Source of the DNA: CALFXN01 sp964451935 | GTDB taxonomy: Bacteria; Synergistota; Synergistia; Synergistales; Aminobacteriaceae | DNA: 64,000 bases | Reading direction: 5' to 3' | Assembly (NCBI GenBank): GCA_964451935.1 | Contig: CAYVKE010000003.1 | Location: 1 to 64,000, forward strand | In this document: piece by piece, positions 26,560 through 34,924 of the stretch | How the letters are laid out: each line of letters opens with the position of its first letter | How positions within the stretch are numbered: position 1 is the first letter of the stretch | Notes under the pieces: generated by a model | Database searches by the model: none | Seen by the model: the letters and a program-made list of their open reading frames with translations, nothing else | What the model was told of the DNA's origin: nothing | Program-made: the position numbers and the translations under genes

Positions 26560-27564
26560 ATGTTCCGAGGACGCATGAAGCCGATCGTGTTGGTTATCGC
26601 GTTGCTGAGCGTCGTTTTGGGCGTTCCCGCCGCGGGGGTCGCGGCGTCGGGCCTGAGGCCGGACGGAGTTCCTGCGGATTACCCCAACAAGGAGATCCAG
26701 TACATCTACGCGTTTTCTCCCGGTTCCATCCAGGACGCGTATATCCGCAAGCTGGCCGACAAGATCCAGAAGATGGAAGGCTGGAAGCACGGCATCATCG
26801 TCGTCTACCGGGAGGGCGCCAGCGGACGCATCGGATGGTCCGCCGTCGCGAAGGCCAAGCCGGACGGGTACTCCATCGGTTTTGCGCCAAGCGCGATGCT
26901 GATTTCCTCCGTCGCCGAAAATGCGCCGTACGGACACGACAAGCTGAGTTTCGTGTTCAACATGATGACCGACCCCGGCGCCATCGGCGTCGTCGCCGAC
27001 TCCCCGTACAAGACGCTCGGAGAGCTTGTGGCCGACGCGAAGAAGCGCCCCGGCGAGGTCAGCGTCGCCGTCACCTCCACGATCGGGCAGGAAGGGCTCA
27101 CGCTGAAGCTCATCGAAAAGGAAGCCGGGTGCAAATTCAACATCATTCCGTTTGACGGCGAATCGGGAGTGTTCGCCGCGATCGTCGGGAAGCACGTCGA
27201 CGCCTTCTGCCTGAATGTCGGCGACACGACGGCGCTCATCGAGGACGGGAAGATCCGCGTTCTGTCCACCGGAAACACCGAACGCTCCGCCTTCCTGCCC
27301 GACGTCCCGACCTACAAGGAGGCGGGGTACGACGTCATCCAGGTCAACATGCGGAGCGTGGCCGCACCCGCGGGAGTCCCCGAGCCGATCCGGCAGTACC
27401 TCGAGAACTGCTTCCTTGCCGCCGCGGAGGATCCGGAGATCAAGGCGCAGGTCGCCTCGCTGAAGATCCCCGTCGACACGAAAAAGGGCCCCGAAGTGAA
27501 GCAGAAGTTCGCGGATATCACGCACAAGCTTCAGACCCTCTGGAAGGAAGCTCCGTGGCAATAG
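26560..27564 (+). CDS. tctC: Tripartite tricarboxylate transporter substrate-binding protein TctC
   Basis: The 334-residue protein has a signal peptide (MKPIVLVIALLSVVLGVPAAGVAA) and the Bug/TctC fold. Landmarks are YPNKEIQYIYAFSPGSIQD, GASGRIGWSAVAKAKPDGY, and VPTYKEAGYDV. It binds a carboxylate or similar ligand outside the membrane and hands it to TctAB. The ligand cannot be read from sequence. An AGGAGGAG site precedes the ATG. Confidence 0.9.
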   Translation: MFRGRMKPIVLVIALLSVVLGVPAAGVAASGLRPDGVPADYPNKEIQYIYAFSPGSIQDAYIRKLADKIQKMEGWKHGIIVVYREGASGRIGWSAVAKAKPDGYSIGFAPSAMLISSVAENAPYGHDKLSFVFNMMTDPGAIGVVADSPYKTLGELVADAKKRPGEVSVAVTSTIGQEGLTLKLIEKEAGCKFNIIPFDGESGVFAAIVGKHVDAFCLNVGDTTALIEDGKIRVLSTGNTERSAFLPDVPTYKEAGYDVIQVNMRSVAAPAGVPEPIRQYLENCFLAAAEDPEIKAQVASLKIPVDTKKGPEVKQKFADITHKLQTLWKEAPWQ

Positions 27565-27611
27565 GAATCGCCGGGAAGCTGCGTCGCTGAAAGAGTACAG
27601 GATAGCCGGTT

Positions 27612-27652
27612 TTCGGTTCGGGAGGGATGATTCGCGTCCCGCCCGGACCGAA
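27612..27652 (+). repeat. Stable hairpin between tctC and tctB
   Basis: TTCGGTTCGGG pairs with CCCGGACCGAA with small bulges, and flanking CCGG pairs extend it. No T-run follows. Such hairpins often protect the upstream message so that the binding protein is made in excess. Confidence 0.55.
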
Positions 27653-27684
27653 GGCCGGAATTCGCCGTTTGGGGTGCTCGGGAA

Positions 27685-28146
27685 ATGACCGACAAGAATG
27701 TCGAATCGAGTTTTGATTACAATATCGTCTCTTCCATATTTTTATATATCATCGCGTTCGTGTTTTTATTTTTGACGAATTCGTTGAAAGACAGCGGTTC
27801 CAGGGTGTTTCCCACCATCGTGTGTTTGCTGACGATCGTTCTGGCGACTGCGCTCTTATGGTGCACGAAGAGGAAGAACAGACAGGGAGCCGGAGATGTT
27901 TTCGATTTCAGCGGGACGTTTTCCGCGCTGGTCATGTGCGTTTTCCTGCTTTTGTATACTGTCGCGACGACGTTTCTCGGCTTTTATCTTTCGACGCCTT
28001 TCTACTTGGCCATGTCAATGTGGTTTCTTGGACAGAGAAACAAAAAAATAATTGTTATTATCTCTATCGTTACGCCTCTGGCGATATATCTGTTTTTCAC
28101 CCTTCTTCTCGGAATGCGGGTTCCGGAGGGCGTTTTGTTCGTGTAA
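27685..28146 (+). CDS. tctB: Tripartite tricarboxylate transporter small membrane subunit TctB
   Basis: The 153-residue protein has four membrane segments (VSSIFLYIIAFVFLFLT, FPTIVCLLTIVLATALLW, FSALVMCVFLLLYTVATTFLG, KKIIVIISIVTPLAIYLFF). It has the DSGSRVFP motif between the first two, typical of TctB. It lies between tctC and tctA. Its base composition is more AT-rich than its neighbours, as often for this subunit. Confidence 0.87.
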   Translation: MTDKNVESSFDYNIVSSIFLYIIAFVFLFLTNSLKDSGSRVFPTIVCLLTIVLATALLWCTKRKNRQGAGDVFDFSGTFSALVMCVFLLLYTVATTFLGFYLSTPFYLAMSMWFLGQRNKKIIVIISIVTPLAIYLFFTLLLGMRVPEGVLFV

Positions 28147-28205
28147 GCGAGATCGCATGACGCAAGGGTTCATCTAAAAATCGAGCGAATAAGGAGCGGC
28201 GACGC

Positions 28206-29693
28206 ATGGAATTCCTGGATTATGCCCTTCAGGCGTTCAGCTTTACGAATCTTTTGTGGCTGACGATCGGCTCTCTCGTCGGCGCGTTGCTCGGCGCCCT
28301 GCCCGGGATGTCCGCCGATACGGGCATTGCGATCTTCCTGCCTTTGACGTTCAACCTGGAGCCGGTTACGGGGCTGATCACCTTGGGCGCTATATACGTG
28401 ACGGCTTCCTACGGCGGCAATATCACGGCCGTCCTGATCAATACCCCCGGCACGTCGGATTCCCTGTTCATGACGCTCGACGGCTACCCGATGACCCTGC
28501 GCGGCGAAGGGCTTCGGGCGATCGGAATCACCACCGTGAGCGCTTTCATCGGAGGCGTCGTCGGGTCCGTGGCGCTGTTGTGCATCGCGCCGCCCCTGGC
28601 CCGGATCGCGGTGCGGTTCGGCCCCTGGGAGCTGTTTTTGACGACGATGATGGGGCTCGCGATTATCGTCGGTCTCTCGAAGGACGGGATGCTCAAGGGG
28701 CTTTTGAGCGCCCTCTTCGGCCTCCTGTGCGCGCTGATCGGCCTGGACGGAATCACCGGCATGCCGCGCTTCACGTTCGGAATCGACTCGATCTACGACG
28801 AATTGCCGCTTCTGCCGGTCGTTTTGGGGATGTTCGCGGTGTCCCAGGTGTTTATGCTGGTGGCGGAAAAGAGAGCGGCGATTGTCATCGACGAATCGGC
28901 GATCCGGGGCAGCGTATTCCTTTCGATGAAAGATCACCTGTCGATGCTTCGCAACAACATACGGGCGTCGATCATCGGAACCATTGTCGGCATCATCCCC
29001 GCCGCGGGGACGACCGTCGCCGCGGGCATCAGCTACAACATCGCGAAACGGACCGATCCGCACCCCGAGACCTTCGGCAAGGGCAACGAACAAGGCCTTG
29101 CCGCGGTATCGGCCGCGAACAATGCGGTTGTCGGCGGCTCCCTCGTGCCGCTCTTGACCCTGGGGATCCCGGGGAACGGAACGTCCGCGCTGTTTCTGGG
29201 CGGCCTCCTGATCCACGGGCTGGTTCCGGGAACGCAGCTGTTCACGAAACACGCGGATGTGGCGTACGGGCTCTTCTTCGGCTTGATCCTCGCGCAGTTC
29301 TTCATTCTGCTGATCGGGCTTTTCGGCGCGCCCGTCTACGCGAAGGTCACGCGGATCCCCAACAATATCCTCGTCCCCATTGTCGGCAGCCTGTGTATCC
29401 TGGGCGCCTACACGGCCCGGAGCCTGCCGTTCGATATGTATCTGATCCTCTTTTTCGGAGTCGTCGGATACTACATGACGAAGGCGAATTTCCCGATGGC
29501 GCCGTTCGTTCTGGCGTTCGTCCTCGGAAGCAACGCGGAGATACAACTGCGCCGCGCGCTCATGCTCATGCAGCACAAGCCCTGGGGCATTATCATGCAG
29601 CCGTTGCCGCTGGCGTTGCTCGCGGTCGTCCTGTTCTTCCTGATTTCCCCCTTCTGGCGCGACATCCGGAGGTGTTTCGCGAAGACGCGCTAA
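28206..29693 (+). CDS. tctA: Tripartite tricarboxylate transporter large membrane subunit TctA
   Basis: The 495-residue protein has about 12 membrane segments and the TctA signatures GALLGALPGMSADTGIAIFL, YGGNITAVLINTPGTSDS, and IIPAAGTTVAAGISYNIAKR. It forms the channel of the uptake system. It follows tctB by 59 bp. The next element downstream is the SAM riboswitch promoter. Confidence 0.92.
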   Translation: MEFLDYALQAFSFTNLLWLTIGSLVGALLGALPGMSADTGIAIFLPLTFNLEPVTGLITLGAIYVTASYGGNITAVLINTPGTSDSLFMTLDGYPMTLRGEGLRAIGITTVSAFIGGVVGSVALLCIAPPLARIAVRFGPWELFLTTMMGLAIIVGLSKDGMLKGLLSALFGLLCALIGLDGITGMPRFTFGIDSIYDELPLLPVVLGMFAVSQVFMLVAEKRAAIVIDESAIRGSVFLSMKDHLSMLRNNIRASIIGTIVGIIPAAGTTVAAGISYNIAKRTDPHPETFGKGNEQGLAAVSAANNAVVGGSLVPLLTLGIPGNGTSALFLGGLLIHGLVPGTQLFTKHADVAYGLFFGLILAQFFILLIGLFGAPVYAKVTRIPNNILVPIVGSLCILGAYTARSLPFDMYLILFFGVVGYYMTKANFPMAPFVLAFVLGSNAEIQLRRALMLMQHKPWGIIMQPLPLALLAVVLFFLISPFWRDIRRCFAKTR

Positions 29694-29793
29694 AACCGCC
29701 GAATCGTTGTCGCCCCGGACCGGAATTTCGGGCTTCGGCCGACGACGCATCAGGCTATCCGCTCGAAGCTGCGGGACTGAGCGGTTTCACCCG

Positions 29794-29822
29794 TTGACAG
29801 ATTCGCGACAGGTGAATATAAT
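29794..29822 (+). promoter_or_regulatory. Consensus promoter of the SAM riboswitch-metQNI transcript
   Basis: Perfect TTGACA (29794-29799), 17 bp, perfect TATAAT (29817-29822). Confidence 0.85.
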
Positions 29823-29848
29823 TCCGCCCAATAACCGAATAGAGCAAT

Positions 29849-29951
29849 CGATCCATCCAGAGCGGCGGAGGGACAGGCCCTGTGAAACCGCGGCAACCTT
29901 TGCGAAAGCAAAACGGTGCCAATTCCTGCAGGATATCCTGGAAGATGGTCG
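29849..29951 (+). ncRNA. SAM-I riboswitch (S-box)
   Basis: The core has the S-box order: GAGCGGCGGAGGGACAGGCC, then TGTGAAACCGCGGCAACC, then ACGGTGCCAATTCCTGCAG, then CTGGAAGATGG. P1 is closed by CCATC (29853-29857) with GATGG (29944-29948), extended by CGA/TCG. SAM-I riboswitches turn genes off when S-adenosylmethionine is high, here by letting the terminator at 29971-30007 form. Confidence 0.93.
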
Positions 29952-29970
29952 AGGCGAACAGGTCTGCTGT

Positions 29971-30007
29971 AGCCTCTTCCCGTATTCCGGGGAGAGGCTT
30001 TTTGTTT
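29971..30007 (+). terminator. Terminator 1: riboswitch expression platform
   Basis: AGCCTCTTCCCG pairs with CGGGGAGAGGCT, followed by TTTTTGTTT. Confidence 0.88.
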
Positions 30008-30039
30008 GCGCCGACGCCGAGGGAAAGGAGGAAACAGCG

Positions 30040-30138
30040 ATGATCGCACGGAACGACGGAATCGACGGAATGATGATGATGTGCATGATGATGTGCGACA
30101 ACGACGGATCTCCTCCGGGAAGGGTCGGCGTTTTGTGA
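30040..30138 (+). CDS. Methionine/cysteine-codon leader peptide of metQNI (32 residues)
   Basis: The frame starts after a full Shine-Dalgarno AAAGGAGG with 8-bp spacing. It codes MIARNDGIDG, then MMMMCMMMC, then a 13-residue tail. Seven Met and two Cys codons in a row, directly upstream of an intrinsic terminator and the methionine uptake genes, is the signature of ribosome-mediated attenuation. It lies after the riboswitch terminator, so it would act as a second checkpoint that senses charged Met-tRNA rather than SAM. The segment GGTCGGCG (30123-30130) could pair with CGCC (30147-30150) and with GACC (30158-30161), part of the terminator's first arm. Function is inferred. Confidence 0.75.
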   Translation: MIARNDGIDGMMMMCMMMCDNDGSPPGRVGVL

Positions 30139-30157
30139 CGCGTCGTCGCCTGCACCG

Positions 30158-30190
30158 GACCGGGATCCTCGTGGACCCCGGTCTTTTTTT
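30158..30190 (+). terminator. Terminator 2: leader-peptide attenuator before metQ
   Basis: GACCGGG pairs with CCCGGTC, with TCC/GGA paired inside, and seven T follow. It lies 19 bp after the leader-peptide stop and 100 bp before metQ. Confidence 0.88.
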
Positions 30191-30289
30191 ATACCCGCGG
30201 AAGGGAGGGAGAGAACGACACGGATGCGGGACGAGCAACCGGACGGGAACGGAAACACACATTTTGCATACGAAAAGGATGATGACATC

Positions 30290-31087
30290 GTGAACGAACT
30301 TGCAAAACTCGTTGTAGCGACATCGTTGAGCGTTCTGCTTCTTTCGGCGGCGGACGCGGCGGAACTCCGGAAGCTGAAGGTCGGCGCGACGGCAGGACCG
30401 CACGCCGAAGTGCTCGAATTCATCAAGGACGAGATACGAAAGGACGGCATCGATCTGGAAGTCGTCGAATTCAGCGACTACATCGCCCCCAACGCGGCGC
30501 TCGATCAGGGAGATCTCGACGCGAACTCCTACCAGCACCAGTTCTTCCTGGATACGCAGATCAAGGATCGCGGCTATCGCATCGTCTCGATCGCAAAGAC
30601 GGTCGTCTGCCCGCTCGGGTTTTACTCGAAGAAGATCAAGAATATCGACGACCTGAAGGACGGCGCCACCGTGTCCGTGCCGAACGATCCCGCGAACGTC
30701 GGACGGGCGCTCGTCCTGCTCGAAAAGAAGGGTTTCATCAAGCTGAAGGAGGGTGTTGGATACAAGGCCTCCGTCCTCGATATCACGGAGAACCCGAAAA
30801 AGCTCCGAATCGTCGAGATCGAAGCGCCGCAGCTCCCCCGCTCGCTGGACGACGTCGACGCCGGAGCCGTGAACGTGAACTACGCCGTCCAGGCGGGGCT
30901 CTCTCCGCTGAAGGATTCCATCCTGATCGAGGATGCGGGGACGTCCCCCTTCGCCAACGTCATCGCGGTCCGGGAGAAGGACAAGGACAATCCGATCTTC
31001 CAAAAACTCATCAAAGCCTACCAGACGGAAGCCGTAAAGAAATTCATGCTCGAACGGTTCAAGGGCGCCTTCGTTCCCGCGTGGTGA
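30290..31087 (+). CDS. metQ: Methionine ABC transporter substrate-binding protein MetQ
   Basis: The 265-residue protein starts at GTG 30290 after AAAAGGATGAT. It has a signal peptide (NELAKLVVATSLSVLLLSAADA) without a lipobox Cys. NlpA/MetQ landmarks are KVGATAGPHAEVLEF, ANSYQHQFFLD, VSVPNDPANVGRAL, and VNVNYAVQAGL. It binds methionine outside the membrane for MetNI. The order metQ-metN-metI differs from the more common metNIQ. Control is by the riboswitch and leader peptide upstream. Confidence 0.92.
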   Translation: MNELAKLVVATSLSVLLLSAADAAELRKLKVGATAGPHAEVLEFIKDEIRKDGIDLEVVEFSDYIAPNAALDQGDLDANSYQHQFFLDTQIKDRGYRIVSIAKTVVCPLGFYSKKIKNIDDLKDGATVSVPNDPANVGRALVLLEKKGFIKLKEGVGYKASVLDITENPKKLRIVEIEAPQLPRSLDDVDAGAVNVNYAVQAGLSPLKDSILIEDAGTSPFANVIAVREKDKDNPIFQKLIKAYQTEAVKKFMLERFKGAFVPAW

Positions 31088-31103
31088 AAGGAGAAAGAGG
31101 GAT

Positions 31104-32165
31104 ATGGCGATCGAATTGCATGGCCTGACGAAAACGTACGGGACCGGAGAGGGGGCGCTGACGGCTCTCGACGGCGTCGACCTCCGGATTCCCGACGGGT
31201 CCGTTTTCGGAATCATCGGGCAGAGCGGGGCGGGCAAAAGCACGCTGATACGGTGCATCAACCTTCTCGAACGCCCGACGTCCGGGACGATCATCGTTGG
31301 GGACGCGGACATCACGACCCTCTCCGGCGCGCAGCTCCGGGAAACGCGAAAGAAGATCGGCATGATCTTCCAGTCCTTCAATCTTCTTTCGAGCCGCACG
31401 GTTTCCGAAAATATCGCCTTCCCTCTGGAGCTGTCGGGGTGGTCGAAAACCGACGCCCGGACGCGCGTGGAAGAGTTGCTGGAACTCGTTGGCCTGTCGG
31501 AGAAGAGGGACCAGTACCCCTCCCAACTCTCGGGGGGACAGAAACAACGTGTGGGGATCGCCCGGGCGCTGGCCAACCGCCCGGACGTTCTTCTCTCGGA
31601 CGAAGCCACCTCGGCCCTCGATCCGCAGACGACGAATTCCATCCTGGAACTTCTGCGGGACATCAACGAAAAACTGGGCCTCACGATCGTCCTCATCACG
31701 CACGAGATGAACGTCATCAAGGAAATCTGCGATTACGTCGCGGTTATCGAAAAGGGAAAAATCGTGGAGGAAGGGACGGTGCTGGATATATTCACCGCTC
31801 CCCGGCAGCAGGCGACACGGGACATGCTGTGCGACGTCATCGGCGTCGACCTGCCGGAAAGGTTCGCGGGGCTCGATTTCCACAAGGTCGCGGTCCAGGG
31901 AAGCGATGTCCTTCTCCAGCTCCAGTTCTTCGGAGACGCGGCGGCGGAACCCGTCATCTCGGGGCTGATACGCCGCTTCGATGTCGATGTGAATATCCTC
32001 GTCGCCCGGATCGACCATATCCAGAACGTCCCGTACGGCACGCTCGTGATCGAATTGACGGGAGACGTCCGGAACCGCATGCCGGCGATAAACTACCTCA
32101 AGGCGCTGAATCTGAAAGTCGAGGTGATCAGCTATGTCACCAAAAATATTAGCTGCGCTGTATAG
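31104..32165 (+). CDS. metN: Methionine ABC transporter ATP-binding protein MetN
   Basis: The 353-residue protein has Walker A GQSGAGKST, signature LSGGQKQR, Walker B VLLSDEATSALD, and a C-terminal NIL domain (about residues 260-350) that binds methionine to inhibit transport. It starts 16 bp after metQ and overlaps metI by 32 bp. Confidence 0.95.
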   Translation: MAIELHGLTKTYGTGEGALTALDGVDLRIPDGSVFGIIGQSGAGKSTLIRCINLLERPTSGTIIVGDADITTLSGAQLRETRKKIGMIFQSFNLLSSRTVSENIAFPLELSGWSKTDARTRVEELLELVGLSEKRDQYPSQLSGGQKQRVGIARALANRPDVLLSDEATSALDPQTTNSILELLRDINEKLGLTIVLITHEMNVIKEICDYVAVIEKGKIVEEGTVLDIFTAPRQQATRDMLCDVIGVDLPERFAGLDFHKVAVQGSDVLLQLQFFGDAAAEPVISGLIRRFDVDVNILVARIDHIQNVPYGTLVIELTGDVRNRMPAINYLKALNLKVEVISYVTKNISCAV

Positions 32166-32796
32166 CTCGCTTCTCGACACGCTCTACATGGTGGGCGTCT
32201 CCAGCATTCTCGCCTTCGCCTTCGGCATTCCGCTGGGCGTCGTCATGCTCGTGAGCGGGAAGGGGCACATCCTGGAGAACAGAACCGTCAATAGAATTTT
32301 GGGGACGATCGTCAACGCCGCGCGCTCCACGCCGTTCATCATCCTGATGGTCTTGCTCATCCCCGTTACGCGCCTTCTCGCGGGAACGACCATCGGAAGC
32401 AGCGCGGCCATCGTCCCGCTGGCCATCGCTGCGACGCCCTTCGTGGGCCGCGTCGTCGAGGGGGCGCTCCGTGAGGTGGCCCCGGGCGTCATCGAGGCGG
32501 CGCAGGCGATGGGGGCGACGCCGCAACAGATCATCCTGAAGGTGCTGCTGCCGGAGGCCCTCCCGGCGCTCGTGTCCGCGCTCACGCTGTCCGTCATCAA
32601 CCTGATCGGGTACTCCGCGATGGCGGGCGCGATCGGCGGGGGCGGACTCGGCGACCTCGCGATCCGGTACGGCTACCAGCGTTTCCGGATCGACGTCATG
32701 ATCGTCACGGTTGTGGTCCTCATCGCGCTCGTGAACATCTGCCAGGGCGCCGGCGACGCGATCGCAAGGTCGATTCGGCGCGGCAGGAGGGCGTGA
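32134..32796 (+). CDS. metI: Methionine ABC transporter permease MetI
   Basis: The 220-residue protein has five membrane segments and the permease EAA loop (GVIEAAQAMGATPQQIILKVLLPEALP, in part), where it contacts MetN. The long 32-bp overlap with metN implies coupled translation; GAGGTGAT precedes the ATG. It is the last gene of the metQNI operon. Confidence 0.94.
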   Translation: MSPKILAALYSSLLDTLYMVGVSSILAFAFGIPLGVVMLVSGKGHILENRTVNRILGTIVNAARSTPFIILMVLLIPVTRLLAGTTIGSSAAIVPLAIAATPFVGRVVEGALREVAPGVIEAAQAMGATPQQIILKVLLPEALPALVSALTLSVINLIGYSAMAGAIGGGGLGDLAIRYGYQRFRIDVMIVTVVVLIALVNICQGAGDAIARSIRRGRRA

Positions 32797-32852
32797 CGGA
32801 CGATCCCCGCGATGCGGCCGGCCGGAGGGGCCGGACCTGTGGAAACATGAAA

Positions 32853-32889
32853 GGTCGGAAGTCGCGGGATGCATCCGCTCCTTCCGACC
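32853..32889. terminator. Hairpin between convergent metI and sugar-transporter genes
   Basis: GGTCGGAAG pairs with CTTCCGACC across a 19-base loop. No T-run is present. Its place between convergent genes suggests a weak or bidirectional terminator. Confidence 0.4.
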
Positions 32890-32920
32890 CGTACTCCGTT
32901 CCGCTTCCGTCAGTCCGGTT

Positions 32921-33943
32921 TCAGCGGTACCCTTCGAATTCGTCGACGTTCTTCCGGTTGACGATCTGGAGCGGGGAGTAGATCGCTTTTTCGAGCTTTT
33001 CGCCCTGGGCCAGTTTCAGCGCCATGATGACAGCGGCCTTGCCGTATGCGGAGCAGGGATAGGCGATTGTTCCGTCCATGCGTCCCTCTTTGATCGCGAC
33101 GCGGGCTTCGCCGATGAAATCGACGCCATAGAGGACGACCTTATCCTTGACCTTCGCGTCGATCAGCGCGCGGGAGGCCGCAAGCGCCATGACGTCGTTG
33201 CAGCAGAAGATTCCCCTGAGGTCGGGGTGCGCCTGGATCAGGTCGGTCGCGACGCCGTACGCCTTGTTGCTGTCCCAGTCGGCGGGCTGGACGCTGACGA
33301 GTTCGACGCCGGGCGTCCCCTTGAAGACTTCCGTCGCGCCCGCGGTTCGCCCTTCGCTCTGCCCCGCGCCGACGATTCCCTTGATGATGGCGACCTTGCC
33401 CTTCCCGATCGCGGCCGTCATGTCGCGGGCGGCCATCCGCCCCTGTTCCGCGAAGTCCACCGTCAGACGGCCGTCGATGCGGCCCCCGGCCTGTTTGAGG
33501 GCGTCCATGTTGACGCCGGGGCCGAGGTTGATGACGGGGATTCCGGCCTCGTTGGCCCGCACGATGGCGGGGATCAGGTTATAGGGCTCGATAGGCGAGA
33601 AGACGATCGCGGCGTACTTCTTGACGACCATCGCGTCCAGCGCCTCGAGCTGCGATTGCTTGTCCCCTTCCGTGGGGGCCGAGAGCACCTCGATGGCGAC
33701 GCCGTATTCCTTCGCCGCCGCTTCGTAGGCCGCCTTCATGCCGACCCAGTAGGGGTTCGTCAGCGAGATGACGAGCGCCCCGATCTTCTCTTTGCCCTGG
33801 AGCTTCGGCATGTCGCCGATCTGCGCGAAGAGCGTCTTCTCGACCTCCAGAACCTTCGCGTTCACCTTTTCCTCCGCTGACGCGCCGAAACACCCGCACA
33901 ACACGAACAACACCGTTACGCCCAAAAGAATGCGCTTACTCAT
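32921..33943 (-). CDS. Sugar-type ABC transporter substrate-binding protein
   Basis: The 340-residue protein has a signal peptide (MSKRILLGVTVLFVLCGCFG) with a possible lipobox (LCGC). It is a type I periplasmic binding protein of the ribose/allose class (Peripla_BP_4). Landmarks are LVISLTNPYWVGMKAAYEAA, IPVINLGPGVN, GIFCCNDVMALAASRAL and LYGVDFIGEA. The conserved Asn and Asp positions suit a sugar ligand, but the ligand is not determinable. It overlaps the permease start by 8 bp. Confidence 0.88.
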   Translation of the reverse strand: MSKRILLGVTVLFVLCGCFGASAEEKVNAKVLEVEKTLFAQIGDMPKLQGKEKIGALVISLTNPYWVGMKAAYEAAAKEYGVAIEVLSAPTEGDKQSQLEALDAMVVKKYAAIVFSPIEPYNLIPAIVRANEAGIPVINLGPGVNMDALKQAGGRIDGRLTVDFAEQGRMAARDMTAAIGKGKVAIIKGIVGAGQSEGRTAGATEVFKGTPGVELVSVQPADWDSNKAYGVATDLIQAHPDLRGIFCCNDVMALAASRALIDAKVKDKVVLYGVDFIGEARVAIKEGRMDGTIAYPCSAYGKAAVIMALKLAQGEKLEKAIYSPLQIVNRKNVDEFEGYR

Positions 33944-34910
33944 TGATCCGTTCTCCTCCTTGCGTTCCGTATATGAGATTCCGTCTGGCTTCCGTCGCGA
34001 TGACCGAGACGAGAAGCAATGCGCCGATGATGAACTGCTGATAGAACGAGTTGATGCTGAGCAACGTGAGTCCGTTCCGAATGACCGCGAGAAGCACGCA
34101 CGCGACGACGGTTCCGCCCACGCCCGCCTTTCCGCCCTGCATGAGCGTTCCCCCCATGACGACGGCCGTGACCGCGTCGAGTTCCATCATGACGCCCGCC
34201 GTGGGTTCGGCCGTGTTGAGCCGCGCCGTGATGATCAGGGCGCTGACTCCGGCCAGGAACGCCGAAAGCATGTACACGGACGTCTTGTGCCGCTTCACGT
34301 CGACCCCGAGGCGCCGCAGGGCCGTCTCGTTGCCGCCCTCAACCTGCGCGTAGAGCCCCCACTTCGTGAAGTTCAGCAAAACGGCCGCGACGACGACCGC
34401 GACGACGGAGATGAGGATCGGCGGGTTGACGGCCGCCCCCATCCCCTTCCCCCACCGGGTGAACTCCACCGGCATGTTGTAGATGGGGGTTCCTCCGGTC
34501 AGGATGATCGCCGCGCCGCGATAGAGCGAGGCCGTCCCGAGCGTGAGGATGAAGGGGCTGACCGCCACGCCCGTCACGAGCGCGCCGTTCAGCCGGCCCA
34601 GGAGCAGGGAGAACGCGAGCCCCGCGAAGATGGCCGCCCACGGCGGAACGCCCATGCGCATCAGCATGGCCATCGCGACCCCGGAGAGGGCGATGATTCC
34701 CCCGACGGAGAGGTCGATCCCCCCCGTGGCGACGACGAACGTCATCCCGAGCGCAAGAAGCGTTTGCGTCGACATGTGATCCAGGATATTGCGCCAGTTG
34801 CGCCAGGTCATGAAATGCTCCGACGCCGCGGAAAGGCACGCCAGGAGCACGACGAGAACGACCAGAAGAAGGCATTGTTGGAAGCTGTCTTTCAGTTTCG
34901 GCAGGCGCAT
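33936..34910 (-). CDS. Sugar-type ABC transporter permease (RbsC-like)
   Basis: The 324-residue protein has 8-10 membrane segments and the RbsC family signatures DLSVGGIIALSGVAMAMLM, GRLNGALVTGVAVSPFILTLG, and GGTLMQGGKAGVGGTVV. It forms the membrane channel with the binding protein downstream and the ATPase upstream (14 bp apart). Confidence 0.9.
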   Translation of the reverse strand: MRLPKLKDSFQQCLLLVVLVVLLACLSAASEHFMTWRNWRNILDHMSTQTLLALGMTFVVATGGIDLSVGGIIALSGVAMAMLMRMGVPPWAAIFAGLAFSLLLGRLNGALVTGVAVSPFILTLGTASLYRGAAIILTGGTPIYNMPVEFTRWGKGMGAAVNPPILISVVAVVVAAVLLNFTKWGLYAQVEGGNETALRRLGVDVKRHKTSVYMLSAFLAGVSALIITARLNTAEPTAGVMMELDAVTAVVMGGTLMQGGKAGVGGTVVACVLLAVIRNGLTLLSINSFYQQFIIGALLLVSVIATEARRNLIYGTQGGERINE

Positions 34911-34924
34911 CGCGACATCCCCCT

